NCBI RefSeq assembly: GCF_030056795.1
Contig: NZ_JASHKQ010000001.1
Location: forward strand, 62,001-126,000
Direction of reading: 5' to 3'
DNA length: 64,000 nucleotides
Source: Rhodococcus sp. IEGM 1381
GTDB taxonomy: Bacteria > Actinomycetota > Actinomycetes > Mycobacteriales > Mycobacteriaceae
Below the pieces are notes generated by a model. The model ran no database searches. It had not been told where the DNA came from and was given only the letters and a program-made list of their open reading frames with translations. Positions 1 to 9,118 of this stretch are shown here, piece after piece. Position numbers and translations under genes: made by a program. Within the stretch, counting starts at the first letter, position 1. Every line of letters begins with the position of its first letter.

Positions 1-854
1 GCACGGTGCGCATCGACGGCCGCGAGGTGAACGGTGTTGCGGCCGAGAACCGCGGGGTCGGGATGGTGTTCCAGCGTCCGATGTTGTTCCCGCACATGTC
101 GGTACTCGACAACATTGGCTTCGCCTACCGCGCTGCCGGGGAGAGTCGCAAGCGGTCGCGCGAACGTGCCCGGGAGTACCTCGACCTGGTCCATCTCGGT
201 GACATCGGGGGCCGAGCAGTGTCCGAAGTGTCGGGCGGGCAGGCGCAACGCGTGGCGTTGGCGCGCTCGCTTGCTGGTTCCCCGCGAGTGTTGTTGCTGG
301 ACGAGCCCTTCAGCGCCCTGGACCCGGTGTTGCGCACCGAGATGCACGATCTGGTGCGCGAATTGCGAGCCTCACTGGATCAGACTCTGCTGCTCGTCAC
401 CCACGACCAGCAGGAAGCGGCGGTGCTGGCCGATTCGGTGGCGGTGCTCATCGACGGCCGATTAGAGCATCACTCCGATATCGCGACGGCGTACACGCGA
501 CCGAGCACGCTGGCAGTGTCGCGACTGATGGGTGGGATGAACGAAATCGAGGGTCGGTGGGATGGGGTTGGGGTTCATCGCTCCGAGCTCGGGGAGCTGG
601 AGGTCGAGGGGGTCACTGGAATTGCGGCGGGGCCAGCGGTGTTGCTGCTGCGACATGAGCTGATCAGTCTGAATGACAACGGGATTCGTGGGGTTGTGTC
701 TGGTTTGCGGCCGACCGGATTTCGCAGCATCGCCGATGTCACCGTGGGATCGACAGTTCTGAAGGTGGAGCTGGCGGCGGGATCTGCGGTGCGGGTCGGG
801 GACGCCGTGGGGTTTGAGATTCCGGATGGGGCGAGGTTTGTTGTCACGGGTTGA
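1..854 (+). CDS. ABC transporter ATP-binding protein, 5' end cut by window edge
   Basis: Partial ATPase of an importer; the reading frame is already open at base 3 and the Walker A loop lies outside the window. Visible parts are the Q-loop (VFQRPMLFP), the signature motif SGGQAQRVALARSL, Walker B (VLLLDEPFSALD) and the switch histidine (LLVTHD). The roughly 110 C-terminal residues after the ATPase core fit a TOBE-type substrate-sensing domain, as in the CysA/PotA/ModC/ThiQ-like group. Partner permease and binding-protein genes would lie upstream. The substrate cannot be told from this part. Certain as an ABC ATPase, uncertain as to transported compound. Confidence 0.9.
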   Translation, partial: TVRIDGREVNGVAAENRGVGMVFQRPMLFPHMSVLDNIGFAYRAAGESRKRSRERAREYLDLVHLGDIGGRAVSEVSGGQAQRVALARSLAGSPRVLLLDEPFSALDPVLRTEMHDLVRELRASLDQTLLLVTHDQQEAAVLADSVAVLIDGRLEHHSDIATAYTRPSTLAVSRLMGGMNEIEGRWDGVGVHRSELGELEVEGVTGIAAGPAVLLLRHELISLNDNGIRGVVSGLRPTGFRSIADVTVGSTVLKVELAAGSAVRVGDAVGFEIPDGARFVVTG

Positions 855-1635
855 GGATGTGACTGTTCACAGTTCTCGCGCTCCGGGATCCGGCTGTAGT
901 GCCCACATCACCCAACCTATTCAAACTGCAAATACCGCACCGTCAAGAGATCTTGACGCGAGTACTCGGTCGTCGACGCGGGTCTGGTTCGCGCCGCGAG
1001 GCCGTGAAGTCGATTGTTTGACGCTCAGGCGACGACCGTTCCACCGACCATGCCGGCGTCGCGTCGAACTTGAACCTTCTCACCAACGGTGCGCCCGGAT
1101 TTCGTGTCAAGTCGAGTATCAGTCATGAGGTATCGAAACAGATCACTCACCCACGCGAGGTGTGTAAAGGAACTGAGAGGAATCCGTTGCCTACGCGACA
1201 GATCCGCTGCGTAACACCGAACGTTCCGACGTGACTGGCAGATCGTTCGGGGCTTCCCACTGTCCTCCGGCGGGAGAGGAGCGCGATCGCGGCGCACAGC
1301 AGTATTGACCAGCTCAGGCCACGCCCCCCGCCCGCGTCGAGGCAGTCATGCACACCGTGGTGCTCTTCAGGCACCTCGCAGCAATCTCACCGCCGACCCG
1401 GCCCCTATTCTCCTCCACTAACTTCCGAGCCCCCCGTGGGACCCGGACCCGAACCGACACCATGTGGATTGGAGTCCAGCGTCGTGTGGATCCAGTTGTG
1501 TCACCTTGTGTCATCGAGTCCCAGCCTGGGACCACCGTGAATCCATCTGTTCGACGACGTACTGCGGTGGATGAACTATTTCGATACGCATTGAGCCCGA
1601 TCAAATCGCTCTTGATGGTGGGCAACCAGCACGCC
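855..1635. other. Gap without a confident gene
   Basis: Short open frames occur on both strands but none shows a recognisable domain. One minus-strand frame, 1126 to 1025, would give a 33-residue peptide ending in AGMVGGTVVA with normal-looking codon use; it could be a small gene or a remnant, and I cannot support it further. A stretch near 1420-1455 reads on the minus strand a little like a tRNA T-arm, but no cloverleaf can be built. The gap separates a plus-strand gene end from a minus-strand gene end, so it need not hold promoters. Confidence 0.4.
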
Positions 1636-2655
1636 CTATCGCATAGCCTCGTCCGTGACCCAATCAGCGATCAGCTGATTCGTTTTCGTGGTGAAGTGAA
1701 CGCTTCCCGCGAACACGTAGCTCTGGTCAGCGCCTGAAGACACGAGCGTGGTGGAATCGCAATAGTCTTGGTCAACCTCCCGGCATGCGTCTTCGTTCAC
1801 GCCGTGTTGGAAGCCATATCGGTCTTGATTATCGATAAGATTGTCGATGAACGCTCCGGTGTCCATCACCGACACACCCGTTAAGTTCTCCACCCGACTG
1901 GTGAGTTGCTTGTTGTAAGCATCGGTCAGAGTCCGAATATAAGTGCGAGCAGCTGCGGTCTTGAACCACGGTGCCTGATCGAGGTCGTACAGTTCGAATA
2001 CCATGAGGTGTTTCGCGCCGTTGGCGATGATGGTCTCTGCTGTATCTGCAGCGTCGTCTGCTGCCGCTTCCACTCGGGTGATCTCCAGCCGCATCTGGTC
2101 TGAGTCTGGATCCTCGTCGGCTCGCAGTTGTTCGGCGAGTGGACTTTTGGACGGATCGTAATGGTAAGCGACGTCGTTGGTGCCGACGAACAAGGTCACC
2201 AGTTGATCGGGTGCGAATGACTTCCGTTGCGCTAGATAGTGATCGACCTGGACTGCGGTGGACCATGGCGCACCTTCGGGGTTGTTCGACACTGATGAGT
2301 ACGGGGCGTTGGCCCGAGCTCCACCTTGCGCGTAGTTCAGGCCGCCGGGGCCCTCGAGCGGAGGAATTCCTTGGTAGACGGTGTCGATGTCATCGACATG
2401 AACGTTTGGACCCGTTGGCTGGCCGAGCCGCTCGGAAACGATCTGCGCCCAGCTGAGTCCAGGATTGGTCGTGAATCTGAATCCGTAGGTGCCGGCATCT
2501 GTCAGGCTGTCACCGAAGAACACTGCTTCACGAACCGTGGTCTGATCGCTGGCAGCGGTGGGTGCACTCTCGGTCGGTTTCGTGGTCCCACTGCATGCCG
2601 TGGCGGCAAACATCGCGGTAGCTATGAGCACAATGGATTTGAGCTTGATGGTCAT
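1636..2655 (-). CDS. SGNH/GDSL-family esterase-like lipoprotein
   Basis: Predicted secreted, lipid-anchored hydrolase of the GDSL (SGNH) family. The start at 2655 is preferred over an upstream in-frame one because the protein then opens with a lipoprotein signal peptide: charged MTIKLK, hydrophobic core, lipobox ending in Cys21. Block I is FFGDSLTDAG (nucleophile about Ser50); block III is GTND. The C-terminal block reads YVFAGSVHFTT, with the catalytic His about residue 320. The aspartate normally three residues before that His (as in DSVH or DGVH) is a glycine here, so the triad looks incomplete. Monocistronic. Substrate unknown; an ester or phospholipid is typical for the family. Confidence 0.85.
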   Translation of the reverse strand: MTIKLKSIVLIATAMFAATACSGTTKPTESAPTAASDQTTVREAVFFGDSLTDAGTYGFRFTTNPGLSWAQIVSERLGQPTGPNVHVDDIDTVYQGIPPLEGPGGLNYAQGGARANAPYSSVSNNPEGAPWSTAVQVDHYLAQRKSFAPDQLVTLFVGTNDVAYHYDPSKSPLAEQLRADEDPDSDQMRLEITRVEAAADDAADTAETIIANGAKHLMVFELYDLDQAPWFKTAAARTYIRTLTDAYNKQLTSRVENLTGVSVMDTGAFIDNLIDNQDRYGFQHGVNEDACREVDQDYCDSTTLVSSGADQSYVFAGSVHFTTKTNQLIADWVTDEAMR

Positions 2656-3095
2656 TGTTGTTCCGATCTCTTGTGTCTGTGCGATCGCACCTCGGGTGCC
2701 GAACATCGAGATGCCTCTCTCCAGCGGTGCAGTTCGTTGTCGGTGCGCTGTGAAATTGGGCGAAGCGGTGGGGATGGCCTCTTCGTGTGGTGGCTACGTA
2801 ACTGACCCAAATGCTGAGAACGCGGCCTTGTCTGCGAGGTGGATTGTGTTCGTCGAATAGTCGACAACTGCTACGGAGGCTGCACTCTCACCGCATTTTC
2901 GATGTGTACGGTCCAGTCGCATTCCTCGACGTGTACGGACCGTGTCAGTGCTCTGACTTCACAGACTCCGAGCATCGATCCTGCCTAGGGATGCGCGAAT
3001 TCTTCGTTTGCCTCGCGTCGGCTGCTGAAGCGTGCATCAACGATCGGTCGCCTGTACGCGTGATGTCTGCGGCGGCGTCTGAGATTGGGGCGCGT
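2656..3095. promoter_or_regulatory. Upstream region of the GDSL gene with a spaced repeat
   Basis: No convincing gene. It holds the promoter side of the GDSL lipoprotein gene. The notable feature is a pair of 14-base direct repeats, GATGTGTACGGTCC at 2901 and GACGTGTACGGACC at 2928, exactly 27 bases apart. The ends ACGGTCC and GGACCGT of the two copies also form an inverted repeat. This could be a regulator binding site; it lies about 250 bases upstream of the start at 2655, far for a simple repressor site. No regulator gene is adjacent. Confidence 0.4.
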
Positions 3096-3341
3096 TCACA
3101 TCAGTGTCTGAGTTCGGCTGTGGCGATTTGCAAGTCGGTACCGGCAGAGTTGCTGCAGTTGTTCGAACAGTCTCTCCTCGAATCGTTCCGGTTCTTTGCC
3201 GAGGAGGGTGGACAACCGCTCGAAGTATGTCACCGGTGTGATACCGAAAGTGACGAAGATTTCTTCGTCGGGACCGCCACCGAAGTCGACCCAACGCCGT
3301 GCAAATCTCTCAATTGTGTCGTTCTGGTCCCGTTTGTCCAT
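3096..3341 (-). CDS. Small DUF3263-like protein
   Basis: An 81-residue soluble protein. The core IERFARRWVDFGGGPDEEIF followed by VTFGITPVTYFERLS matches what I know of DUF3263, a small actinobacterial family of unknown function with a helix-turn-helix-like look. ATG start at 3341 is preceded by an AAGGGA ribosome site about 9 bases upstream. It is the last gene on the minus strand of the block that begins at 13446, separated from the GMC gene by a 76-base gap containing a hairpin, so it may be transcribed partly by read-through. Function unknown. Confidence 0.75.
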   Translation of the reverse strand: MDKRDQNDTIERFARRWVDFGGGPDEEIFVTFGITPVTYFERLSTLLGKEPERFEERLFEQLQQLCRYRLANRHSRTQTLM

Positions 3342-3366
3342 TCGCCTGTTCCCTTTCGTAGAGGGG

Positions 3367-3398
3367 AGGGCTGAGACCCGGTATGGATCTCAGCCCTC
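3367..3398 (-). terminator. Hairpin after the GMC oxidoreductase gene
   Basis: AGGGCTGAGA (3367-3376) pairs with TCTCAGCCCT (3388-3397), with one more G-C pair outside and an 11-base loop. It sits just after the GMC stop codon and before the DUF3263-like start. No U-run follows in the minus direction, so it is either an actinobacterial terminator without a tail or an intercistronic stability hairpin. Confidence 0.55.
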
Positions 3399-3417
3399 TG
3401 TCGACGTGGTTTCGTGC

Positions 3418-5001
3418 TCAGTGAGTTGCGGCGACGATGCTAGGAGCGACTCTCAACGCATTGGCTGCGATGGTCAGTGCCGGGTTGAGTGCGGCGGATG
3501 ACGGGAAGAACGAGCCATCCACCATCCACAGGTTCTCGACATCGTGGCTGCGGCAGTTCGCGTCGAGGACGCTCCTCGATGGGTCATGGCCGGCAACTGC
3601 GGTGCCGCACATGTGGGAGTTGGTCTCGATTCCCATGCGTTGCGTGAGCACGATCGGGTAGCCGGCTTTGCGCACCGCTTTGGTCACGCGTTCGACGAGT
3701 TCGCGGTGTGGTTCGACGTTGTTCGGTCGCCAGTTGACGAAGATCTTGTCGCCCGAAACAGTTACCTGACTGTCCAGTCGTGGAAGATCTTCGGTGGTCA
3801 AATAGATGTCGAGGCTGCGTTGCGTGGCCATCTCGAGTGCCCACATGGGTGCCCATGATCGTGCACTCTTGATCATGGCTCCCTGCAGCTTACCGAGCAT
3901 CTGCAGGTTTCCGAGCGGGTATTCGTTGTCGGGACCTGCGGCGTACCAGTCGTTGAGACCGAGGGTCTTCTGCCATGCTGTCGTGTTCTTACGGCGGGGA
4001 TCGATCCCGATGAAAAACGTGCTGTTGTGCACCATGTAGTTCCGGCCCAAGAGCCCGGACGAGTTGCCCAGTCCGTCCGGATGCTGGTCTGTCGCCGACC
4101 GAAGCAACAGCGCGGCGGAGTTGACTGCCCCTGCCGACACGACGAATTGCTTGGCTTCGATGCGAATCGCCCGGCCGTGCAAGTCCGCCTCGGCGGCGAC
4201 GATCGTTCTGCCGTCGGTGGATGTGAGCAACCGAGTGATCTTCGCTTCGATCAGCAGGCGGACATTCTTCGCTTCCAACGCCGGCCGGAGGACTCGATTC
4301 TCGGCCTCACTCTTGACATCGGATTCGGATGGAGTGCCATCGGAGGCGGTAGATGCTCGACGCTGTGCCTCGGTATCGAGATTCATTCCGTTCGGGGTGT
4401 GAAAAGGGTGCAGTCCCTGCTTCTTCAGCGAATCGGCGAATCTCTCGATCGTCGGCTCGTGCTCCAACGGTGGATGCGGGTACGGCTCCGAGTGCACCGG
4501 TTCCGTCGGATCTTCATCGGTAGTTCCGTGTACCTGGAACAGCTTCTCCGCTTGTACGTAGAACGGCTCGAGATCGTCGTAAGTGAACGGCCACGCCGGT
4601 GACGTGCCGTCATGATGGATGATCTCGCCGAAATCCTGACGGCGGAACCGCGGCAGGCTTGCACCGTAGAACTTGGTGTTGCCTCCGACCCAGTAATAGG
4701 TACCGGGGTGGAACGGCTCACCGGTGCGTGCATCGAACCACGGTTCCGCTGTTTTGTAGCGACCGTGAATGTGCATCTCTTCCGGCATCGAGTTCTCGGG
4801 TTCGCGCGGGAGGAACTTGCCGCGCTCGACGACGAGAACGTCGAGTCCCGATTCGCGAAGCGCGTAGGCCAGCGTCGATCCGCCCATCCCTGAACCGACA
4901 ACGACGACATCGGCAGTGACCGTGTCGATTCCGGATGCGTCGACTACCGCACCGTCACGCAGCGGCGCATACCGGTCGATCGGTCGTGATGTGAGTGTCA
5001 T
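3418..5001 (-). CDS. GMC-family FAD oxidoreductase, pyranose-oxidase-like
   Basis: Flavoprotein of 527 residues predicted to oxidise a hydroxyl group, probably on a sugar or cyclitol. The N-terminal dinucleotide-binding motif is VVVGSGMGGSTLAYAL, followed by an acidic VVERGKF segment. The C-terminal GMC domain has NSHMCGTAVAGHDP and SSAALNPALTIAANALRVA; this closing pattern resembles pyranose oxidase and sugar 3-oxidase relatives more than choline oxidases. ATG at 5001 is chosen because GAGGTG lies 9 bases upstream; a GTG at 5013 is possible. No signal peptide. Sits 58 bases after the thiamine-diphosphate enzyme gene on the same strand, so it probably belongs to one catabolic operon with ThuA and the transporter. 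Confidence 0.88.
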   Translation of the reverse strand: MTLTSRPIDRYAPLRDGAVVDASGIDTVTADVVVVGSGMGGSTLAYALRESGLDVLVVERGKFLPREPENSMPEEMHIHGRYKTAEPWFDARTGEPFHPGTYYWVGGNTKFYGASLPRFRRQDFGEIIHHDGTSPAWPFTYDDLEPFYVQAEKLFQVHGTTDEDPTEPVHSEPYPHPPLEHEPTIERFADSLKKQGLHPFHTPNGMNLDTEAQRRASTASDGTPSESDVKSEAENRVLRPALEAKNVRLLIEAKITRLLTSTDGRTIVAAEADLHGRAIRIEAKQFVVSAGAVNSAALLLRSATDQHPDGLGNSSGLLGRNYMVHNSTFFIGIDPRRKNTTAWQKTLGLNDWYAAGPDNEYPLGNLQMLGKLQGAMIKSARSWAPMWALEMATQRSLDIYLTTEDLPRLDSQVTVSGDKIFVNWRPNNVEPHRELVERVTKAVRKAGYPIVLTQRMGIETNSHMCGTAVAGHDPSRSVLDANCRSHDVENLWMVDGSFFPSSAALNPALTIAANALRVAPSIVAATH

Positions 5002-5059
5002 GCTTTGCTTCACCTCTTCGATATGAAAATGAGCGGTTCGGGACTGTGCGGTTCTTCGA

Positions 5060-6847
5060 TCAGAGGTGCTGTTCTTTCGCCCGGAATTCCTGGTATTCGC
5101 CCTGACGCTCGTCGTCGATGTAGGACGGGATCGGGAAGTCCCACCAGCCCGGGACCCACGGACCGGCTGCGTCGCGGTCGGTGGGTATTTCGATCAGTGC
5201 CGGAGCATTACTGTCGAACGCTTTCTGGTAGGTCGCTTCCAGATCGGCAGGACTTTCGACCTTGAACGATTCGAGCCCGAATGCCTGTCCGAGAGCTTTG
5301 AAGTCGGGGCTGTACGGCGTGCCATCTGGACGGTTGAACTCGGTGCCGATGTGGCGGCTGGTCTGCTTTCGCTGGCCACCGCGGATGGACATGAACCCGG
5401 AGTTGTCCTGCACGACGAACACGACCGGGATCTCGTGTGTCACGCAGATGCCGATTTCCTGTGCAGTCATCAGGAAGTCGCCGTCCCCGAGTACACAGGC
5501 GACCTGCCGGTCGGGAGCTGCGAGCTTGGCACCCATTGCGGCCGGAACTGCCCAGCCCATGGACGAGAAACCGCCCGAGGTCAGGTGCGTACGCGGCTGG
5601 TAGACGGGGAACGTCTGCTTGACGGCCCCCTGGGTGTTGCCCGATCCGGCGATGATGATTCCATCGCGGTCCATGACGTTGCGGAGTGCACCGAGGGGGC
5701 GCTGCGAGGTGAACGGGTAGCGATCGGAATCGCGACGCCCTGCGAGCTTGGCTTCCCATTCCTCTTTGAGCGATGCGAGCTCGGCGAGGTACTCACTGCG
5801 ATCGGGCCGCGCAGACGGCAGCGAGGCGACGATACCGGCTACCGCGGGCTTGGCGTCGGCGACGATGCCGACCTCGGCCGGGTAGTTCTTGCCGATCTCG
5901 TGCGGATCGATGTCGATATGTACGAGCTTGGCCGGCGGGATCGAAAAGGTCACGCCCTGTGCGTAACTCGACGACGACCAGTCGGTGAAGCGACACCCGA
6001 TCGAGATGACCACGTCGGCCTTGGAGGCAATTGCGTTGCCGACGATGGTTCCGGTCTGACCGACGCTGCCGGCGAACAGTTCGTGATCCTCGGGGAAGGC
6101 ACCCTTGCCGTTCCAGGTCGTGACCACCGGGATGGACCAGTTCTCGGCGAGTGCAAGAACGTCGTCGAAGGCGTTCGAGGTGATCGCACCGCCACCGACG
6201 ACGATGACGGGCCGGCGGGATTCGTTCAGAACCGATACGGCCTGCTCGATGGCCCGTGGGTCGGGGTGTGACACTCCCACCGGCAGTCGACGTTTCAGGT
6301 CGTGCAGCGAGACCTCGGCGGACTCGGCCTGTACGTCCATCGGGACTTCGATGTGGGCAGGACCGGGCCGTCCCGTGAGCATGGTGCTGAACGCGCGGTG
6401 CATGATGAACGGCAGTTCTTCGACACGGGTCGCGACCCAACTCCGCTTCGAGACGGCGTCGGTGACCTGTGGGAAGCCGTTGTCGGTGTGGCGATCGAGT
6501 TCCTGGAGCAGTCCGTGGCCGCGCATGTGGGTCGGCGGGCCGCCGGTGATGCACAGCAGGCTCGTGGAGTCGGCGTATGCCGTGGCCAGGCCCAGGATGG
6601 TGTTTGCTGCGCCTGCACCGATGGAGGTCACTGCCGCCATCGGCTTACCGGACGCACGGTAGTAGCCGTCGGCGAGGTGGACTGCGCTCTGCTCGTGGAA
6701 GACCTGGACGAACGGGATTTCGGAGCCCTTTTCGAGGAAGGCGTCGGTCAGCGACCAGATGCCGTGCCCGGGAATGCCGGCAACGTGTTCGACTCCGTAC
6801 TGCTTGAGGACCTGAGCGACCACTTGGCCGCCTGTGAGTTTGGGCAT
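5060..6847 (-). CDS. Thiamine-diphosphate-dependent enzyme, acetolactate-synthase-like
   Basis: A 595-residue member of the ThDP superfamily. The catalytic glutamate that activates the cofactor is in VFHEQSAVHLADGY (Glu52). The central domain has VIVVGGGA and the C-terminal domain has the cofactor/Mg motif GDGDFLMTAQEIG ending in Asn (VVFVVQDN). Length and pattern fit the acetolactate synthase / IolD-like group; IolD opens the inositol-derived trione ring, so a keto-sugar or cyclitol-derived substrate would suit the neighbours (GMC oxidoreductase, ThuA). A real acetolactate synthase role is less likely because no small subunit or ilv gene is adjacent. Start has AAGGAA about 7 bases upstream. 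Substrate is inference. Confidence 0.85.
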   Translation of the reverse strand: MPKLTGGQVVAQVLKQYGVEHVAGIPGHGIWSLTDAFLEKGSEIPFVQVFHEQSAVHLADGYYRASGKPMAAVTSIGAGAANTILGLATAYADSTSLLCITGGPPTHMRGHGLLQELDRHTDNGFPQVTDAVSKRSWVATRVEELPFIMHRAFSTMLTGRPGPAHIEVPMDVQAESAEVSLHDLKRRLPVGVSHPDPRAIEQAVSVLNESRRPVIVVGGGAITSNAFDDVLALAENWSIPVVTTWNGKGAFPEDHELFAGSVGQTGTIVGNAIASKADVVISIGCRFTDWSSSSYAQGVTFSIPPAKLVHIDIDPHEIGKNYPAEVGIVADAKPAVAGIVASLPSARPDRSEYLAELASLKEEWEAKLAGRRDSDRYPFTSQRPLGALRNVMDRDGIIIAGSGNTQGAVKQTFPVYQPRTHLTSGGFSSMGWAVPAAMGAKLAAPDRQVACVLGDGDFLMTAQEIGICVTHEIPVVFVVQDNSGFMSIRGGQRKQTSRHIGTEFNRPDGTPYSPDFKALGQAFGLESFKVESPADLEATYQKAFDSNAPALIEIPTDRDAAGPWVPGWWDFPIPSYIDDERQGEYQEFRAKEQHL

Positions 6848-6895
6848 CGACTTTCCTTTTCTTCGATGGCGAGCTACTTGAATATCGGCTTCGGG

Positions 6896-7561
6896 TCAGT
6901 GCGCGGAACGAGCGGCGTACTGGAGGCCTTGCTTGGTGAGAAGACGCACGTTCGGGTCCTGCAGGTTGCCGGGGTCGTGTCCGACCGAGTGGTAGAACAC
7001 CCGGCCCTGTCCCCAATTGCGAACCCAGGCAACGGGACTGCGGTGTCCTTCGAGCCACGGTAGGTGTTCCCCGCTGAACGTCGTCTCGGCAAGCACGTGG
7101 TTGTTCGGGTTGACGTGCATGTAGTACTGCTCCGAGGCAACCTCGAAGTTCTCCACTCCTGCTGTAACCGGGTGCTCGCGATCGGTGATCGTCACCGTGT
7201 ACGGCTGCGGATATGCCTCACCGGCGGGATGCTCGATGAAGTCGCCGCCAAGGAGAAAGTGGTATTTGAGACTCGCTCGGAAAGCGGCCGCCGCACCGTG
7301 CCAGGCCGCAATTCCAGTGCCCGACTCGACCGCCTTCAACAGGCTGTTCTCCTGAGCATCGCTGAGGTCCTCGGTAGTGAGCGCGTTGTTCCAACCGAGA
7401 ACGATCAGGTCGTATCCGGTGAGATCCCCGTCGAGCTTGAAGATGTCCTGCGTCTCTTCGACGTCATAATCGAGTTCGTCGAACACACCCCGCGCCCACT
7501 CGGCGATCTCGTACGGGTAGTGGCCGGGCCATCCTCCGTAGAGGTACAGAACCTTGGTCAT
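6896..7561 (-). CDS. ThuA-domain protein
   Basis: A 221-residue soluble protein with the class I glutamine-amidotransferase-like ThuA fold: N-terminal MTKVLYLYGGWPGH, then DLIVLGWNN, GTGIAAWHGAAAAF, a GGDF-IEHP segment, and GQGRVFYHSVGHDP near the end. ThuA proteins occur in trehalose, sugar and 3-keto-sugar degradation clusters; their exact reaction is unsettled. ATG at 7561 has GGAAGG upstream. It lies between the MFS transporter and the thiamine-diphosphate enzyme with gaps of 35 and 48 bases, which supports a shared transcript. Its presence is the main hint that this operon handles a sugar-like compound. Confidence 0.85.
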   Translation of the reverse strand: MTKVLYLYGGWPGHYPYEIAEWARGVFDELDYDVEETQDIFKLDGDLTGYDLIVLGWNNALTTEDLSDAQENSLLKAVESGTGIAAWHGAAAAFRASLKYHFLLGGDFIEHPAGEAYPQPYTVTITDREHPVTAGVENFEVASEQYYMHVNPNNHVLAETTFSGEHLPWLEGHRSPVAWVRNWGQGRVFYHSVGHDPGNLQDPNVRLLTKQGLQYAARSAH

Positions 7562-7596
7562 CGTGAGGCCTTCCGTGTGTCGTTGGCAGTGCTGAA

Positions 7597-8877
7597 CTAG
7601 CGAGAGGTCAAAGTCTCGACAGCGGTTTCTTCGCGGCGCAGGTATTTGGGCGCGGTCTTCATCAGGGCGGGTCCGAACAACGCAACCAGCACGAGCAGAA
7701 CCGCCGGTAGTACGGGTACGAAACCGATACCGAACTTGTCGACGATGACGGTGATCGCGGCCGGTCCGACAAGCATTCCGCCGTAGCCCAGGGCGTTCAC
7801 CAAGCCGATGTTGCGTCCGGCATTGGCCGGGTCACGTCGACCCGCGGCGGACAGCATCAGCGGTGCCATGCATGCCAGCCCCAGCCCCAGCATCGCAAAG
7901 CCAACCAGCGCGACGGTTGTGTTGCCGGCCAGCATCGCCGTCAGCGCGCCTGCCGAGCCGAGGACACCGCTACCTGCCAGTACGGTTCGTGATCCCACGG
8001 CCTCGGCCAGACGGTCGCCGAACAAACGACCGACGAACTGCGAACCCGAATACACCGTTACGGCGGTGGCTGCCATCGCTGCGGTCGTATCTATGTGGCG
8101 ACGAAAGAATTCCTGGCCCCAGTCGATGACGGCACCCTCCGAAAGCTGTGATCCCAAAAGTAGGACTCCGAAACCGACCATGATGGCGAGAGTTGCTGTC
8201 GTCTTGGGGCTGCCGCTGTGCTCGCTGTTGTTCGATGGCTGTTGTTCGGCTTCCGGGGGTAGCAATTCGTCCTGGCCGAGCATCCACTTTCCGAACGCGG
8301 CGCCGAGAACGGACATCACCACACCCGTCGAGATGTACAGCACCGCTGGGTTATCGATGTAGTGCCTGGCGAACGCACTTCCGACTAGGCCGAGCAGGAA
8401 GCCGCCGGCCGGGTAGGCGGCGTGGAACGCGGACATGATCGGCCGGCCGTAGTACCGCTCGACCTGGACGCCGTGGGCGTTGACTGCCGTGTCTCCGGCC
8501 CCACGCAGCAAACCTACGAGTACGCCGAAGATCATTGCTACGGCCAGTCCGTCGAGAAAGGCAAGCGGGATGTAGATCAGGGGGTACAAGACGAGCGTGA
8601 ACGTGGTGGTCACTCGGGGGCCGTAGCGGTCGATGAAGGGGCCGATTGCAAAGCACCCGACAGTTGCGCCGATACCGATTGACAGAGCCAGCAGCCCGAA
8701 GTTGCTATCGCCGCCTTCCCCGCCCCAACCGAGATGCTCGCGCAGTGGTGACGTGGACGTCGACCAGACGAGAATCATTGCACCGAGCTGGAAGAATCCG
8801 AAAAACGTTGCCAACCGTGCTTTTCGCAGTCGGGTGAGCCGAAACCGGGATGCTGGTTGTGATTGTTCGACAGTCAT
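7597..8877 (-). CDS. MFS transporter
   Basis: A 426-residue integral membrane protein with about 12 hydrophobic segments and MFS loop signatures (FIDRYGPRV after TM2, LFGDRLAEAVGSR after TM8). The start is placed at 8877 because GAAGGA lies about 6 bases upstream; an earlier in-frame start would add an Arg/Pro-rich, non-membrane leader. Between TM6 and TM7 is a hydrophilic loop rich in Gln and Ser. First gene of the sub-operon MFS-ThuA-ThDP enzyme-GMC, so it likely imports the operon's substrate, though direction cannot be read from sequence. Confidence 0.85.
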   Translation of the reverse strand: MTVEQSQPASRFRLTRLRKARLATFFGFFQLGAMILVWSTSTSPLREHLGWGGEGGDSNFGLLALSIGIGATVGCFAIGPFIDRYGPRVTTTFTLVLYPLIYIPLAFLDGLAVAMIFGVLVGLLRGAGDTAVNAHGVQVERYYGRPIMSAFHAAYPAGGFLLGLVGSAFARHYIDNPAVLYISTGVVMSVLGAAFGKWMLGQDELLPPEAEQQPSNNSEHSGSPKTTATLAIMVGFGVLLLGSQLSEGAVIDWGQEFFRRHIDTTAAMAATAVTVYSGSQFVGRLFGDRLAEAVGSRTVLAGSGVLGSAGALTAMLAGNTTVALVGFAMLGLGLACMAPLMLSAAGRRDPANAGRNIGLVNALGYGGMLVGPAAITVIVDKFGIGFVPVLPAVLLVLVALFGPALMKTAPKYLRREETAVETLTSR

Positions 8878-9118
8878 GGTGGTCCTTCGACAGGCCCCGC
8901 GGGGCGGTTCGTGGGCACTGGGCGGAGTGTGGCGATCCGGCGACAATCGCACGGGCCGATTCCGCTCATATGCTGCAGGTCACGTTACGAAGCTATTGAC
9001 GCAACCAACAGAAACAGACTGTGCATGATTTCGAGAATTAATACACGCCATGGGCAAGTTCGGTGAACGCCACGTGACGGAGAGCCGGTGTTGCCTGCTC
9101 CGCTTCAGAGCATTTCGC

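Noticed and set aside
1420-1460. Minus-strand sequence resembling a tRNA T-arm
   Set aside because: No matching acceptor, D or anticodon arm could be built around it.
2811-3374. 187-codon plus-strand frame
   Set aside because: Overlaps the DUF3263-like gene antisense and has no motif; codon pattern fits the minus strand better.
5066-6271. 401-codon open frame on the plus strand
   Set aside because: Lies wholly antisense to the ThDP enzyme, which has clear motifs; the plus translation has none.
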